Source: Setomelanomma holmii (taxonomy: Eukaryota; Ascomycota; Dothideomycetes; Pleosporales; Phaeosphaeriaceae). Taken from it: a stretch of DNA of 12,555 nt. The position numbers were made by a program, and so were the translations under genes. Under the pieces are notes generated by a model. It saw only the letters and a list, made by a program, of their open reading frames with translations, searched no databases and was not told where the DNA came from. Position 1 is the first letter of the stretch. Each line of letters starts with the position of its first letter. Below, piece by piece: positions 1 to 7,788 of this stretch. The DNA is taken from assembly GCA_010015745.1 (NCBI GenBank), contig ML978442.1:1-12555 (forward strand), in the 5' to 3' direction.

Positions 1-123
1 AAAAGGTTGCAACAACAGCAAGCGTGCAGCAACAGGAGGATTGCAGGGACGACGTTCACAATGTGTATAGCAATCAAAAGAGTGAACAATCTTATTTGAG
101 TATTGCAGCGTGGTGCGGGGATA

Positions 124-136
124 CCGGGCTCATAAC
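124..136 (-). other. primer-binding site, half-tRNA type (initiator Met)
   Basis: The plus strand reads CCGGGCTCATAAC immediately against the LTR start at 137. This looks like the anticodon arm of an initiator-Met tRNA, with GGG before the CTCATAA loop. The minus strand is therefore complementary to the anticodon region of that tRNA, which is the priming mode known for Drosophila copia (a tRNA-iMet half molecule). The equivalent GGCTCATAAC lies against the family-A LTR at 6519-6528. I infer that priming starts inside the anticodon loop, not at the tRNA 3' CCA end. Confidence 0.7.
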
Positions 137-305
137 TGTTGGATGTGGGAGCACAGGGCAGGTATGAATGAGGCAGAAGGTTGTTGTATTGAGAGAGCTA
201 CTGCGAGCGATTATATACACAACCAGATGAGTAAGCAGGTGACTAACAGAGTCACGTGAGATGTAGTTCACAGTGTACTGTGTGAACTGAGGTGCCAGGC
301 TGACA
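137..305 (-). repeat. family-B LTR, copy 1 (169 bp)
   Basis: The plus strand starts TGTTGGATGTG and ends GGCTGACA, so the ends are TG...CA on both strands. It has the same length as the copy at 3714-3882 and differs at only four positions, all transitions. On the minus strand a TATATAAT box (plus strand around 210-217) is a plausible core promoter. A near-palindrome lies at 264-289 with arms AGTTCACA and TGTGAACT. No coding capacity is expected; open frames that cross it on the minus strand are chance products. Confidence 0.75.
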
Positions 306-1155
306 ACTACTACAGCTCGGTACATTAGTAAGTTTAGGTATAGCGAAACACTTGACGCATTTGTGCGGTGGACCAGGGACATGGTACAATGTCGCAATGT
401 GACAACTTCTATGCAGCAGTACGTAAATCTAGTTTGGCGGTTGTATGATGAAGCAGAAGCAGGGCTTTGTGAGCTCAATTTTGTTGACTCGCGCAGCCAA
501 CTACCAGAGATTCCCTGGGACAACATTAACTGCGACCCGACCAATCGTCAACCGAGATACTCGCCCTTTGCTCCTGATCAAGCTGCGTTGAAGCATGGGT
601 AAGGGTTTGTACGCCGAAGCATGTTGAAATCTACCAAAAATAAACAACACACCGGCCTTACCATCACCAATCTGGACAGATCCAACCAGGTCAGGAGATA
701 CGGTGACAAAGTGCAGGCGTGGCTAGAACGAGTGTTTATTCTGATCCACCTTGCCGCCGGCCAGCCTGGCCGGCTTACAGACGTGCTGAGTTTGACGCAC
801 GAAAACACGGTGACCAATGAGAGTCGCAACATCTTTATGTACAACGGCTACGTCGCACTTGTTCCAAGGTACTACAAAGGATATAATTGAGACAAGTCGC
901 TCAAGATAATATTTCGATTTCTTCCGCGCCAAGTTGGAGCGCTGCTCGTATGGTACCTCTGGCTTGTTCGACCGTTCAATTCAGCCATCACCGTTAGACA
1001 GGCACTTGATTTAAGAGGTGCCCATTACCATCAAGCTCACAGTCCTTTCCTGTGGCCCGACTCGACTGGCAAGCAGTATCAGACATCAGCAGTGTTTGGG
1101 CAGGTTTTGCGCCGCATTACAGAGCGGTTCATGGGTGTGGAAATCGGACCTAATC
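306..1155 (+). pseudogene. fragment of a telomere-linked RecQ-type helicase (TLH/OrsD-type) protein
   Basis: One reading frame (codons starting at positions divisible by 3) stays recognisable across the whole interval, broken by in-frame stops TAA at 600-602 and TGA at 888-890. Between and after the stops the product keeps a signature I know from fungal TLH and OrsD-containing helicase proteins: LIHLAAGQPGR (the GQPAR-like box at 759-773), NIFMYNG, RYYKGY just before the second stop, then KIIFRFLPRQVG, LLVWYLWLVRPF and SPFLWP. This region lies outside the helicase motifs; no Walker A or DEAH box is present. Both ends are cut by LTRs, the family-B LTR on the left and the family-A LTR on the right, so both termini of the gene are missing. 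TAA could derive from CAA, and TGA from CGA, by C-to-T change. Intact relatives typically sit next to telomeres. It is not a functional gene. Confidence 0.72.
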
Positions 1156-1278
1156 TCTTGGATGTGTGATGTGGAAGGAGGAATGAAGGACTGAGTTGAT
1201 TGTGTAGCTATGAACGAGGGAAGCTATATATACGTGTACAACGAGAGAGTGTAGGGATAGCCCTGCTAGCGTGCAACA
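1156..1278 (-). repeat. family-A LTR, left copy (3' LTR of the minus-strand element, 123 bp)
   Basis: The plus strand runs from TCTTGGATGTGTGATG to CTAGCGTGCAACA. Compared with 6529-6651 there are three differences: G/A in TGTGGAAGG, G/A in AGTTGATTG and C/T in ACAACGAG. All are transitions, and the first two fit TpG-to-TpA change in the right-hand copy. The minus strand contains a TATATATAG box suited to a promoter. The terminus on this side reads ...CCAAGA on the minus strand in place of the canonical ...CA; both copies share this. Confidence 0.85.
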
Positions 1279-1289
1279 CACCCCCTGAG
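1279..1289 (-). other. polypurine tract of the family-A element
   Basis: The minus strand reads CTCAGGGGGTG directly before the 3' LTR, which begins TGTTGC. A short G-rich purine run abutting the 3' LTR is where plus-strand DNA synthesis is primed in LTR retrotransposons. It is short, but the position is exact. Confidence 0.6.
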
Positions 1290-3708
1290 ACTGTAGTGAA
1301 GCGTAAGGCTGTAGTGTAGAGACTGAGATGATTGTCTCCATTTAAGAGTGAAATGAGTGATCTTAGTGCCAGCTAGCTAGATTGCTGGGCAATTCAGGAG
1401 TTTGGTTGTTGTGAAGACTGAGGAGACGTGTAGTGATGTCTTCAAGTCCTAGTTGGCGTGTGAAATTGATGTGCTTTTGCTTTAGTAGTGCCTTAGTAAG
1501 ACTATCTGCGAGCATTTAGGAAGTAGAGACCTATTGTACATTCACCTCTCCTCTCTTAACTGCTTGGCGTAGCCAAAGTTGATAAATGTTAACGTGTTTG
1601 AGCTTGGTTTAAAGTCGTTCTGTTGCCTTAGTCACAATTCCTACTGTCTGTTTGTTGTCACAGTAGATGACTGGTGTGATGCCTGTCTTGAATTTAAGCT
1701 AATTGAATAGGTTGTTCCACCAGATGAACTCTGATGCAGCACGGCTAAGGGAGTAGAGTTCAGCCTCTGTAGTGGATTTTGTGACTAATTGTTGTTTAGT
1801 AGCTTTCCAGTCAATAGGCATCCCAAAGAGCTTGAAGAGGTAGCCATCTGAACTAGCTCTAGTAGATAGGTTGTCTGCAAATGACGCGTCTGATGCTCCA
1901 AAGAAGATAGGCTCTGAGTTGAATGCAGTTCTAGAGATTAAGTAACCAGCGTTGTCAGGAGTGAGTGCTGAGGCTCTCAAGGCAAGATTGCGTGTCTTAA
2001 TCAAGTAGCGCCAGGCATGAGTTGCAGCGCGCAGGTGTTGTTCTCCAGAATTGGTGAGGTATTAAGAGAGGATAGAGTGGGTGAGTGAGATATCAGGTCT
2101 TGTAAACACTGAGATGTAGGCTAAGGAGCCAACTAATCGCTGGTATCTTTTCTTTAGTGCTTCATCTATTACTCTAGTGTTTAGCTTAAGGTTGGTTTCA
2201 GCTATTAGAAAATCAGGTAAGGTAGTTGCTCTCTCTATCAGGTTATATTTAGTTACTACCTTATTAATAAAGGCGTCTTAGATGAGCTATGTTGATTGTT
2301 AAGGAATGTCACAAATAACACGTATGCTAAGGAACTAATTAAGTTGACCTATAGATCTGAGCTCATACTTCTTGAAGAGCTTCTCCTTAAACTCCTTGTG
2401 AATATCTAGCTTTGATAGATGTACTAGAACGACAATATCATCAACATAGAAGAAGACAATAAGGCTGTTGTTAGCAAAGAGGCATAGTGTATTTAGAATT
2501 TGTTTAAGGCTAAGGTCTTGAAGAGTGTTAGCCAGGGCCTGGTACCAGAGTAGAGGTGCTTCCTTGAGGCTATACAGGGCTTGGCGGAGGAGTAAGAGTG
2601 CTCCAAATTGAGTGGTAAAGCCTTCAGATGTGTTGCAATACAGCTTCCTTAGTACCTAAGCATTAAGGAAGGCGTTTATAGCATTATATTAGAATATAAG
2701 CAGCCTAAATTTGGTGGCTATTGCAATGAGCGCTCAAAAGGTTTTGGCTGCTAGTGTAGCAGCGTAGGTGTCACTCTATTAAGCTTAGAGATCACCTCTA
2801 ACTACAAGTCGTGCTTTAGCCTTTAGGAAATAGCCATTCTAATCAAACTTGTTAGTGTATACCTACATAAGAGGCAAAGTCTCTGCATCAGCAGTGAAGG
2901 GAGTCACATCTGTGTTCTTAAAGCAGCCTTTCTTCTAGCAGTCATCTATCTCTTTTTGCATAGCCTTCTAGTACATATTAGCCTAGGGATGGTTGGCAAC
3001 GTCTTTGAACCGCTTAGGTAGATTAGGCATCTGGTCTCAATAGAGCTTTGGAACAATAGTAGTAACCTTTTGGTGAAATGTTGAGTGAAGAGATGCTGCA
3101 AAGGTCCTATAGTAGGTAAAGAAGTTTGATAAAACTCTGTTATTACTTTAAGTTCTGCAGCTTTGTCTGCTTTCAGCAATAATGTTCTGTTCTCCAATGT
3201 CTAGATTAAACGCTTGTAGTGCATTGTTGTTGTGACAGTCTGGAAGATAGCCAGGTATGTCATACGTATGCTGAGATTCTATTAATAGGATTAGGCGTGG
3301 TAGAACCACTATTGTTGAATTGGTTAGTAATAGTGAGCGATCCTCTAGTGATAGAGATAGTGGATCTGGCAAGCGTAGACTTATAGTGCCTCTAGTTAAG
3401 TCTATTAGGCTTTGATCCTTCTCTGTATTGCGCCAATTAGCATGTGCGTTTGAGATCTCTATTTCTTTAAGGTGTTGATACAGTTCCTCAGTAGTGTAGA
3501 GGTCGTTAGCAGTAGCAGTGAAGTGAGGTTGTGCAAGATCTAGTGTATCTACCTCTTGCTTAGTAATTTGTCCTGCAGTGATTTTGTTAAGCATGTCCTC
3601 CTTGTAGGAGAATTTCCACTTGAAGATGACGTCTCTAGTCCTGATGACGCAGTTGATTGTTAGTATCTAGACTCTGTAAGTGTTTGATAAGTCATCTCCA
3701 ATGAGGTA

Positions 3709-3713
3709 TCTAA
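3709..3713. repeat. target-site duplication, left copy (TCTAA)
   Basis: TCTAA here is repeated exactly at 3883-3887 on the other side of the nested LTR. A 5-bp duplication is the usual size for Copia integrases and fixes the LTR ends to the base. Confidence 0.88.
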
Positions 3714-3882
3714 TGTTGGATGTGGGAGCACAAGGCAGGTATGAATGAGGCAGAAGGTTGTTGTATTGAGAGAGCTACTGTAAGCGATTATATACACAAC
3801 CAGATGAGTAAGCAGGTGACTAACAGAGTCACGTGAGATGCAGTTCACAGTGTACTGTGTGAACTGAGGTGCCAGGCTGACA
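3714..3882 (-). repeat. solo family-B LTR nested in the family-A integrase
   Basis: This is a 169-bp copy of the LTR at 137-305 (four transitions different), with ends TGTTGG and CTGACA. It is flanked on both sides by TCTAA. No internal retrotransposon sequence accompanies it, so a full element probably inserted here and then lost its interior by recombination between its two LTRs. It splits codons for the integrase C-terminal region between KAHIR and YLIGDD. With the duplication it adds 174 bp, a multiple of three, so the frame is the same on either side. Confidence 0.88.
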
Positions 3883-3887
3883 TCTAA
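3883..3887. repeat. target-site duplication, right copy (TCTAA)
   Basis: Exact partner of TCTAA at 3709-3713. Removing one copy together with the LTR restores a continuous Copia reading frame across the site. Confidence 0.88.
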
Positions 3888-6324
3888 TGTGAGCTTTTAG
3901 TTCAGTCTTGTCAGCAGCCTTGATATCTTTGCAATAGACGTAGGCTTAGCATCTGATTAGTAAGTAGTGAGCTACAGAGGGCTTTGTATCAAAGACAACT
4001 TCATAAGGTGTCTTCTATCCAAGTGATTGCACTAGTGTAGTGTTGAGCAGTTAGACTGCTGCTACAGCAAGCTCATTTGTAAGTGCTTTTAGGAGTCCTG
4101 ATAAGATGCGCGAGGCTCGTGTGCGTTGCATGATTACCTTACCTGCTGCTTCTTGAAAGCCTTTCTGCTCATTAGTGTTCTCAGCTATCGTCTTAATCTT
4201 GATACTAACACTCTTGCAGGCTTCAGCAAAGTCGCGGCTAAGTCCCTTCTTATTGTCAGATCTGATGATGATAACAAAGTACTTATAGCCAAGTTGTCGC
4301 TAGATCTTCTTAATAAGGTTAAAGACAGCAGAGATAAGTGTTGTTTTAAGGCGATTTGGCAGACATAAGATCTCGTGCTATTTTGAAAATTAGCAGACAG
4401 TGTAAAGAGCATATTTATCGCCATTGTAGCACTCTTCTCCTTGTGGTGTAAGATAGATGAGGTTAATAGCGATGCGCTCAAATAGTTAAGTAGCGACTGT
4501 ATCTAGTGTACGCTGTGAGATCTGCTGATTCATCTTTGTAAGTACGCAATCCTTACACTCCTTCTAGGATAGTGTAGGATTACTACCTTAAAGTTTAAAG
4601 CCTTGTACAGCTACTTCTAGGTGGCGGATAGTATCTAGCCCTAGGTAAGCCTAGATGTGATATGCTTCAGTTGCAGTAGCCTTAAGATAAGGCTTTAGAT
4701 CATGTAATAGCTTGAATGCAGCTATAGATTGAAGTGAAGTGGCATTTAGACGCTTCCTATCATTGGCGTTAATAAGCTAGTGACCTGTTTAGTAGTCTAG
4801 AAGAGCAACAACCTTGTTTAGAGTTGCTTAGTACAGGTGATTCTTTCTAGAGTTAAAGTGAATCTGCATGTCTATACAGCGCGAGAGGCTGAGGATGTTA
4901 GCAAAGAAACCTTCCACTAGAGCAACGCTAGTGAGCTGGATGTCCTGTATACCGCTCAGTGTTCTAACTAGAATGATAACAGTACTCTATTCGCTGATCA
5001 GAAGTGACTGTGCGCCAGCATATAGCATTTCATTAGCTGTGCTATATTATGTGTAGGTCTATCTCTACAATTTGGAGTTATTGATAATATGGATATTTGA
5101 TCTAGGATCCATAATCCACCAGTTGATGTAAGGTAGTATTGACGCATGATTAGCTAAGAAGGCTTAATAGGAGCAGGCTATGCTGTAGGGTTGATGAATG
5201 CTATAAGGTTAGGCATCAAATACAATTAGCTTTGTGCTTAACTTAAGTGTAGCCTTTGCGCTTTGCCTGTCTACAGCTCTCTAAAGCTGCTTAGCAATCT
5301 TAGGATTCTTCTTAGCCTTTTCAAACTTGGCTTCAATCTGTGGGTCTGATGTCTATCCTGCTAGGTGAGCTGCAGGGTTGAGATATGGACAGTTGCTGTA
5401 CTAGTGTTCCTTCAGACAGATGCATTTGCCTGGTGGCTGATTCTGGTTTACTTGAGGCTTCAGGCTAGGTCCTTCCTTAGTGGTATTAGCCTTGTTATTT
5501 GACCTAATGCTGTCAGCAATGCTGAGAGAGGCGCTGAAAGTTCTGAAAGTGGATCCTTAAGGTCTCACAATACGGAGAAATTGCCTAAAACTAGCAACTA
5601 AAGCAGTGATTGTTGGTAGATCTGAGTCTGTTACCTCTAGTGTCTCCTGTAGATCCAATAGTTTGCGGAGCTCAGCTGTAGCCCAGGTCTCATGTACCTT
5701 GTTAGCATTAACAAGAAATTCTTCTTAGACCTGTCCTCCTTTTATCTTAGGCATATCAAGTGTAGCTATAAGATCAGTGACGTGTATCCATTTGTCCAGC
5801 CATTTGTCAATGCTGGTATTGCGTGGTTTTGGCGATCGTAGAGCGTCGTATTTTGCCCTAAGCTCTCTCCTCTAGGTAGGGTTAGATAGAGCTATGTAGA
5901 CTTTAAGTTTAACGAGTTGTGCATGTGCAGTTGTGTCATTCTAGATGAGCGGAACCAAAGAAGTAGAGATTGTTAATGCAACGTTAGTGCAGATCTCCTT
6001 AAGAGCTTTGTCCTTCTAGTACTAATCCTTATACTTCTATTCCCACTCACTGAGCTTCATGCGCTGTACTTGGAGAATCTCTGATGTGAGATCTCCTTCA
6101 GAAAGCATAGGGCGCTCAGGTTCTAGATAAAGAGCAGGCGGCGTAGAGACTGATAGATTACAGTATTCCCATATTCCATGTGAAACTGCTTTGTCTTTGT
6201 ATTGAAATAACTAAAGAGACTACTCCTTAGGCCTTGTAAGGATGACAAGGGTCTTGTTAGACCTCTAGGTTTCAAATGATGCTATGATAGATAGCAGGAT
6301 GGTGATAACCGCTAGGTGTAGATG

Positions 6325-6411
6325 TGCCGGTATGCCTGGTGTGTCCAGTATATCTGGTGTGTGCAGTGCGTCTGCAGTGTGTCCACAGTATCCAGTGTGT
6401 CCGCGGTATCC
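6325..6411 (-). repeat. degenerate 18-bp tandem repeats at the Gag N-terminus
   Basis: The plus strand shows successive 18-bp units, clearest as AGTGTGTCCACAGTATCC followed by AGTGTGTCCGCGGTATCC, with decayed units to the left. Translated on the minus strand they give six-residue units GYRGHT, GYCGHT, ADALHT, PDILDT and PGIPAH. In the next frame the upstream part reads DT-rich (DTADTLDTVDT), which suggests an indel has moved the frame within the repeats. Confidence 0.55.
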
Positions 6412-6518
6412 TTAAGAGACGTGAAGTGTTCAGTGTCAATTAAGAGATGAAGAGATGCCAACGAAGTGGCAGTTGTAGGTGAACTTCAGTAGTTGAAAGA
6501 TTGCAGTGTGCAAATCTA

Positions 6519-6528
6519 GGCTCATAAC
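6519..6528 (-). other. primer-binding site of the family-A element (half-tRNA-iMet)
   Basis: The minus strand reads GTTATGAGCC directly after the 5' LTR. The plus strand GGCTCATAAC matches the anticodon loop region of an initiator-Met tRNA, as at 124-136 for family B. The family-A match is shorter on the stem side (TAGG where family B has CGGG). Confidence 0.72.
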
Positions 6529-6651
6529 TCTTGGATGTGTGATGTAGAAGGAGGAATGAAGGACTGAGTTAATTGTGTAGCTATGAACGAGGGAAGCTAT
6601 ATATACGTGTACAATGAGAGAGTGTAGGGATAGCCCTGCTAGCGTGCAACA
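6529..6651 (-). repeat. family-A LTR, right copy (5' LTR, 123 bp)
   Basis: Equal in length to 1156-1278 with three transition differences. The minus strand begins TGTTGCACGC and carries a TATATATAG promoter-like box. Its outer edge at 6651 falls exactly where the pogo-type transposase sequence stops, so this end interrupted that gene. Confidence 0.85.
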
Positions 6652-7563
6652 TCTTGTTATCCTTACAGTATTAAACAAACTCTAGCGTTGCGTGGCTACC
6701 ATAACCGTCAAGAATAAGGAGCCTGTATACTCCTATTGTACACGACTCTGTATGTCTGTTGAAGTGCTTTACCCACTCAAGGCCAAGCTCATCTGTTGTC
6801 CAGCCGTTGTCACTGACAGCGACTACTTAGTCATCTGGGAGGTCTTTGTACCAGCTAGCTTAGTGCAGCTTTCAGACAAGATTACAAAGGGTGGAAGACG
6901 CCAACCAGACGCATTGATACACTCGATCGTAGTTACCCACTCTCTGTTACCTAGCTGTATAACGGTTGCTTGACCGATTGTGTCAGAGCTAGTGACGACT
7001 TTTGACGTTGCAGCGACTCCCATCATAAACCCAGTCTCGTCAAAGTTGTACACGTCCTCTAGGAGGATACCCCACGTCAGGGACGTGTCCTGTACAAGCT
7101 TGAACCACGCGCTGATCTTAACAGGATCTTCACATCTTGCTCTTTGTAAGTGGAATTTCCTATTCCACTTTATCTGAAGCTCTAACTGGTTGTTGACGAA
7201 GCGTGACACCCAGTTCTTGCCTACAGGTGGTAGGGGTGGATTTTGGCCGCGATTTGTGAGCAGAACGTCTGCCATCCATCGTACGTCGATGATCTGGGGG
7301 GGAAAGCCTTGTCAATCAAGGTCTAAGATCCACTGAACGAGAGACTGCTCTTTAACAGGAAAGAGCTTTCGTTTCTGTGCGTTGACTGTAGCTTGTGGTA
7401 GGGCACCTGCAAGGCGACCGCGTAAGGTGGATTGAGGGGTATCATACAAGACTGAGACGCGATAGACGCGTAATTTTTTGTTCCTCTGAAGCGCTAGGGA
7501 AGCAAGAGCTAGTCTGCCCTCCTTCTAGGTAGATTGAGGCTGTAATGTGGGAGGTTGAGCCAT
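6652..7563 (-). pseudogene. pogo/Fot1-type DNA transposase, truncated and broken
   Basis: The start is ATG at 7563 (plus-strand CAT 7561-7563), giving MAQPPTLQPQS. The N-terminus carries a Psq-like helix-turn-helix (LALASLALQRNKKLRVYRVS, then STLRGRLAG). A CENP-B-type DNA-binding half follows (LVQWILDLD, IIDVRWMADVLLTNRG, VGKNWVSRFV). The catalytic core keeps NFDETGFMMG (first Asp at 7039-7041) and, in another frame, VAVSDNGWTT and LLILDGYGSH (second Asp at 6707-6709). Stops lie at 7525-7527 (TAG) and 7312-7314 (TGA). A frame change near 6872-6876 fits loss of one base, and further stops follow, including TAA at 6671-6673. The region with the third catalytic acidic residue and the C-terminus is missing, because the sequence ends at the family-A LTR (after YCKDNK). 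The family cuts and pastes DNA at TA targets; this copy cannot. Confidence 0.85.
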
Positions 7564-7599
7564 CTGAACGTGTTCAGGCGCGTTGATTTTGGTGGGGCT

Positions 7600-7631
7600 G
7601 GCGGATGAGTGGTGTTGGCGGATGAGTGGTG
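7600..7631. repeat. two-unit tandem repeat upstream of the transposase
   Basis: GGCGGATGAGTGGTG occurs at 7600-7614 and again at 7617-7631, a 17-bp period. Short direct repeats near the ends are common in pogo/Fot1 elements and may bind transposase. That role is inferred from position only. Confidence 0.5.
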
Positions 7632-7653
7632 GAACACGTTACAGCTTCGGTGC

Positions 7654-7788
7654 AAGTCGGGCCGGAGAAGCTTAGGATTGAGGGGCAAAGCATGTGAGTC
7701 TATGTCCGCCGTACATGATTGGGTGATAAGTGAAGGCAGGGCAGATTTTATTCTAGCATATAACTGAAAGTCTTGACTGGCCCGACTT
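7654..7788. repeat. inverted 10-bp repeats, possible right end of the pogo-type element
   Basis: AAGTCGGGCC at 7654-7663 and its exact reverse complement GGCCCGACTT at 7779-7788 bracket 115 bp without coding sequence. Read on the minus strand, the right arm is followed by AGTCAAGACTTTCAG, which resembles the AGTCAAG start I recall for the Fot1 terminal repeat. No TA dinucleotide flanks that point and the opposite transposon end is missing, so the terminus cannot be proved. The stretch 7564-7788 holds no gene that I can see. Confidence 0.35.

Larger units (their letters stand above)
1..305 (-). mobile_element. 5' end of a Copia-type LTR retrotransposon (family B), cut by the window edge
   Basis: The element reads leftward. 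Its 5' LTR is 137-305, followed on the minus strand by a tRNA-primer site (124-136) and then internal leader sequence (1-123) that runs off the window. No gag start or clear coding sequence is visible in 1-123, so this is probably untranslated leader. The LTR is recognised because a second copy of equal length occurs at 3714-3882, has TG...CA ends and is flanked by a perfect 5-bp duplication. The bases beside the LTR outer end (306-310, ACTAC) are the expected target duplication; the partner copy lies outside the window. Assignment to Copia rests on the initiator-Met half-tRNA primer site shared with the recognisable Copia element further right. No protein domain of this copy is visible. Confidence 0.7.
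1363..6411 (-). pseudogene. Copia gag-pol polyprotein, multiply stopped
   Basis: All recognisable domains share one minus-strand frame (codon low ends at 1 modulo 3) over about 5 kb, with many stops. From the N-terminus: six-residue repeats (6325-6411); Gag core with SFET near 6271 and GIWEY further on; a zinc knuckle C-x-C-x3-H-x4-C (5370-5430); a protease site now reading WIMDPRS (5098-5118); the integrase HHCC zinc site (His 4657 and 4621, Cys 4555 and 4546); the integrase core with IRSDN (4252-4260) and IAEN-x2-EQ; an integrase tail with RTRDVIFKW; reverse transcriptase with KARLVVRGD, YNAINAFLNA (Asn at 2683-2685) and the YVDD box (2437-2448); RNase H with GASDASFADN, KSTTEAEL and YCDNKQT; and the end LADSLTK before the natural stop at 1363-1365. 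Most stops stand where Gln or Trp is expected (CAA to TAA, TGG to TAG). The start codon is not identifiable; TAA at 6412-6414 closes the frame upstream. The enzyme set is that of an autonomous retrotransposon, now inactive. Confidence 0.88.
1156..6651 (-). mobile_element. full-length decayed Ty1/Copia LTR retrotransposon (family A) with a nested solo LTR
   Basis: Reading leftward, the order is 5' LTR (6529-6651), primer-binding site (6519-6528), leader, a single gag-pol frame with domains in the order zinc knuckle, protease, integrase, reverse transcriptase, RNase H (6411 down to 1363), polypurine tract (1279-1289) and 3' LTR (1156-1278). Integrase before reverse transcriptase is the Copia order. 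Without the nested 169-bp LTR and its extra 5-bp duplication the element is about 5.3 kb. The two LTRs are equal in length and differ by three transitions. The flanks do not match: 1151-1155 is TAATC and 6652-6656 is TCTTG. The left flank is helicase-like sequence and the right flank is transposase, so the outer junctions have been rearranged. The gag-pol frame is full of stops, so the copy is dead. Confidence 0.88.

Noticed and set aside
92..544. 150-codon minus-strand frame, with a related 62-codon frame at 3660-3848
   Set aside because: Both are translations of the family-B LTR run into flanking sequence. The likeness between them comes from the repeat, and they contain no domain.
4126..4481. 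Plus-strand frame 4126-4368 and minus-strand frame 4185-4481 in the Copia integrase region
   Set aside because: The real coding frame here reads the integrase core (GDKYALYTVC, IRSDN) on the minus strand. Both open frames are out of register with it.
6519..6528. A possible tRNA gene because of the Met anticodon-like sequence
   Set aside because: Only the anticodon-arm segment is present, with no D-arm, T-arm or acceptor stem. The position at an LTR edge explains it as a primer site.
7600..7631. CRISPR-like or satellite array
   Set aside because: There are only two units with a 2-bp gap, and the setting is a eukaryotic genome.
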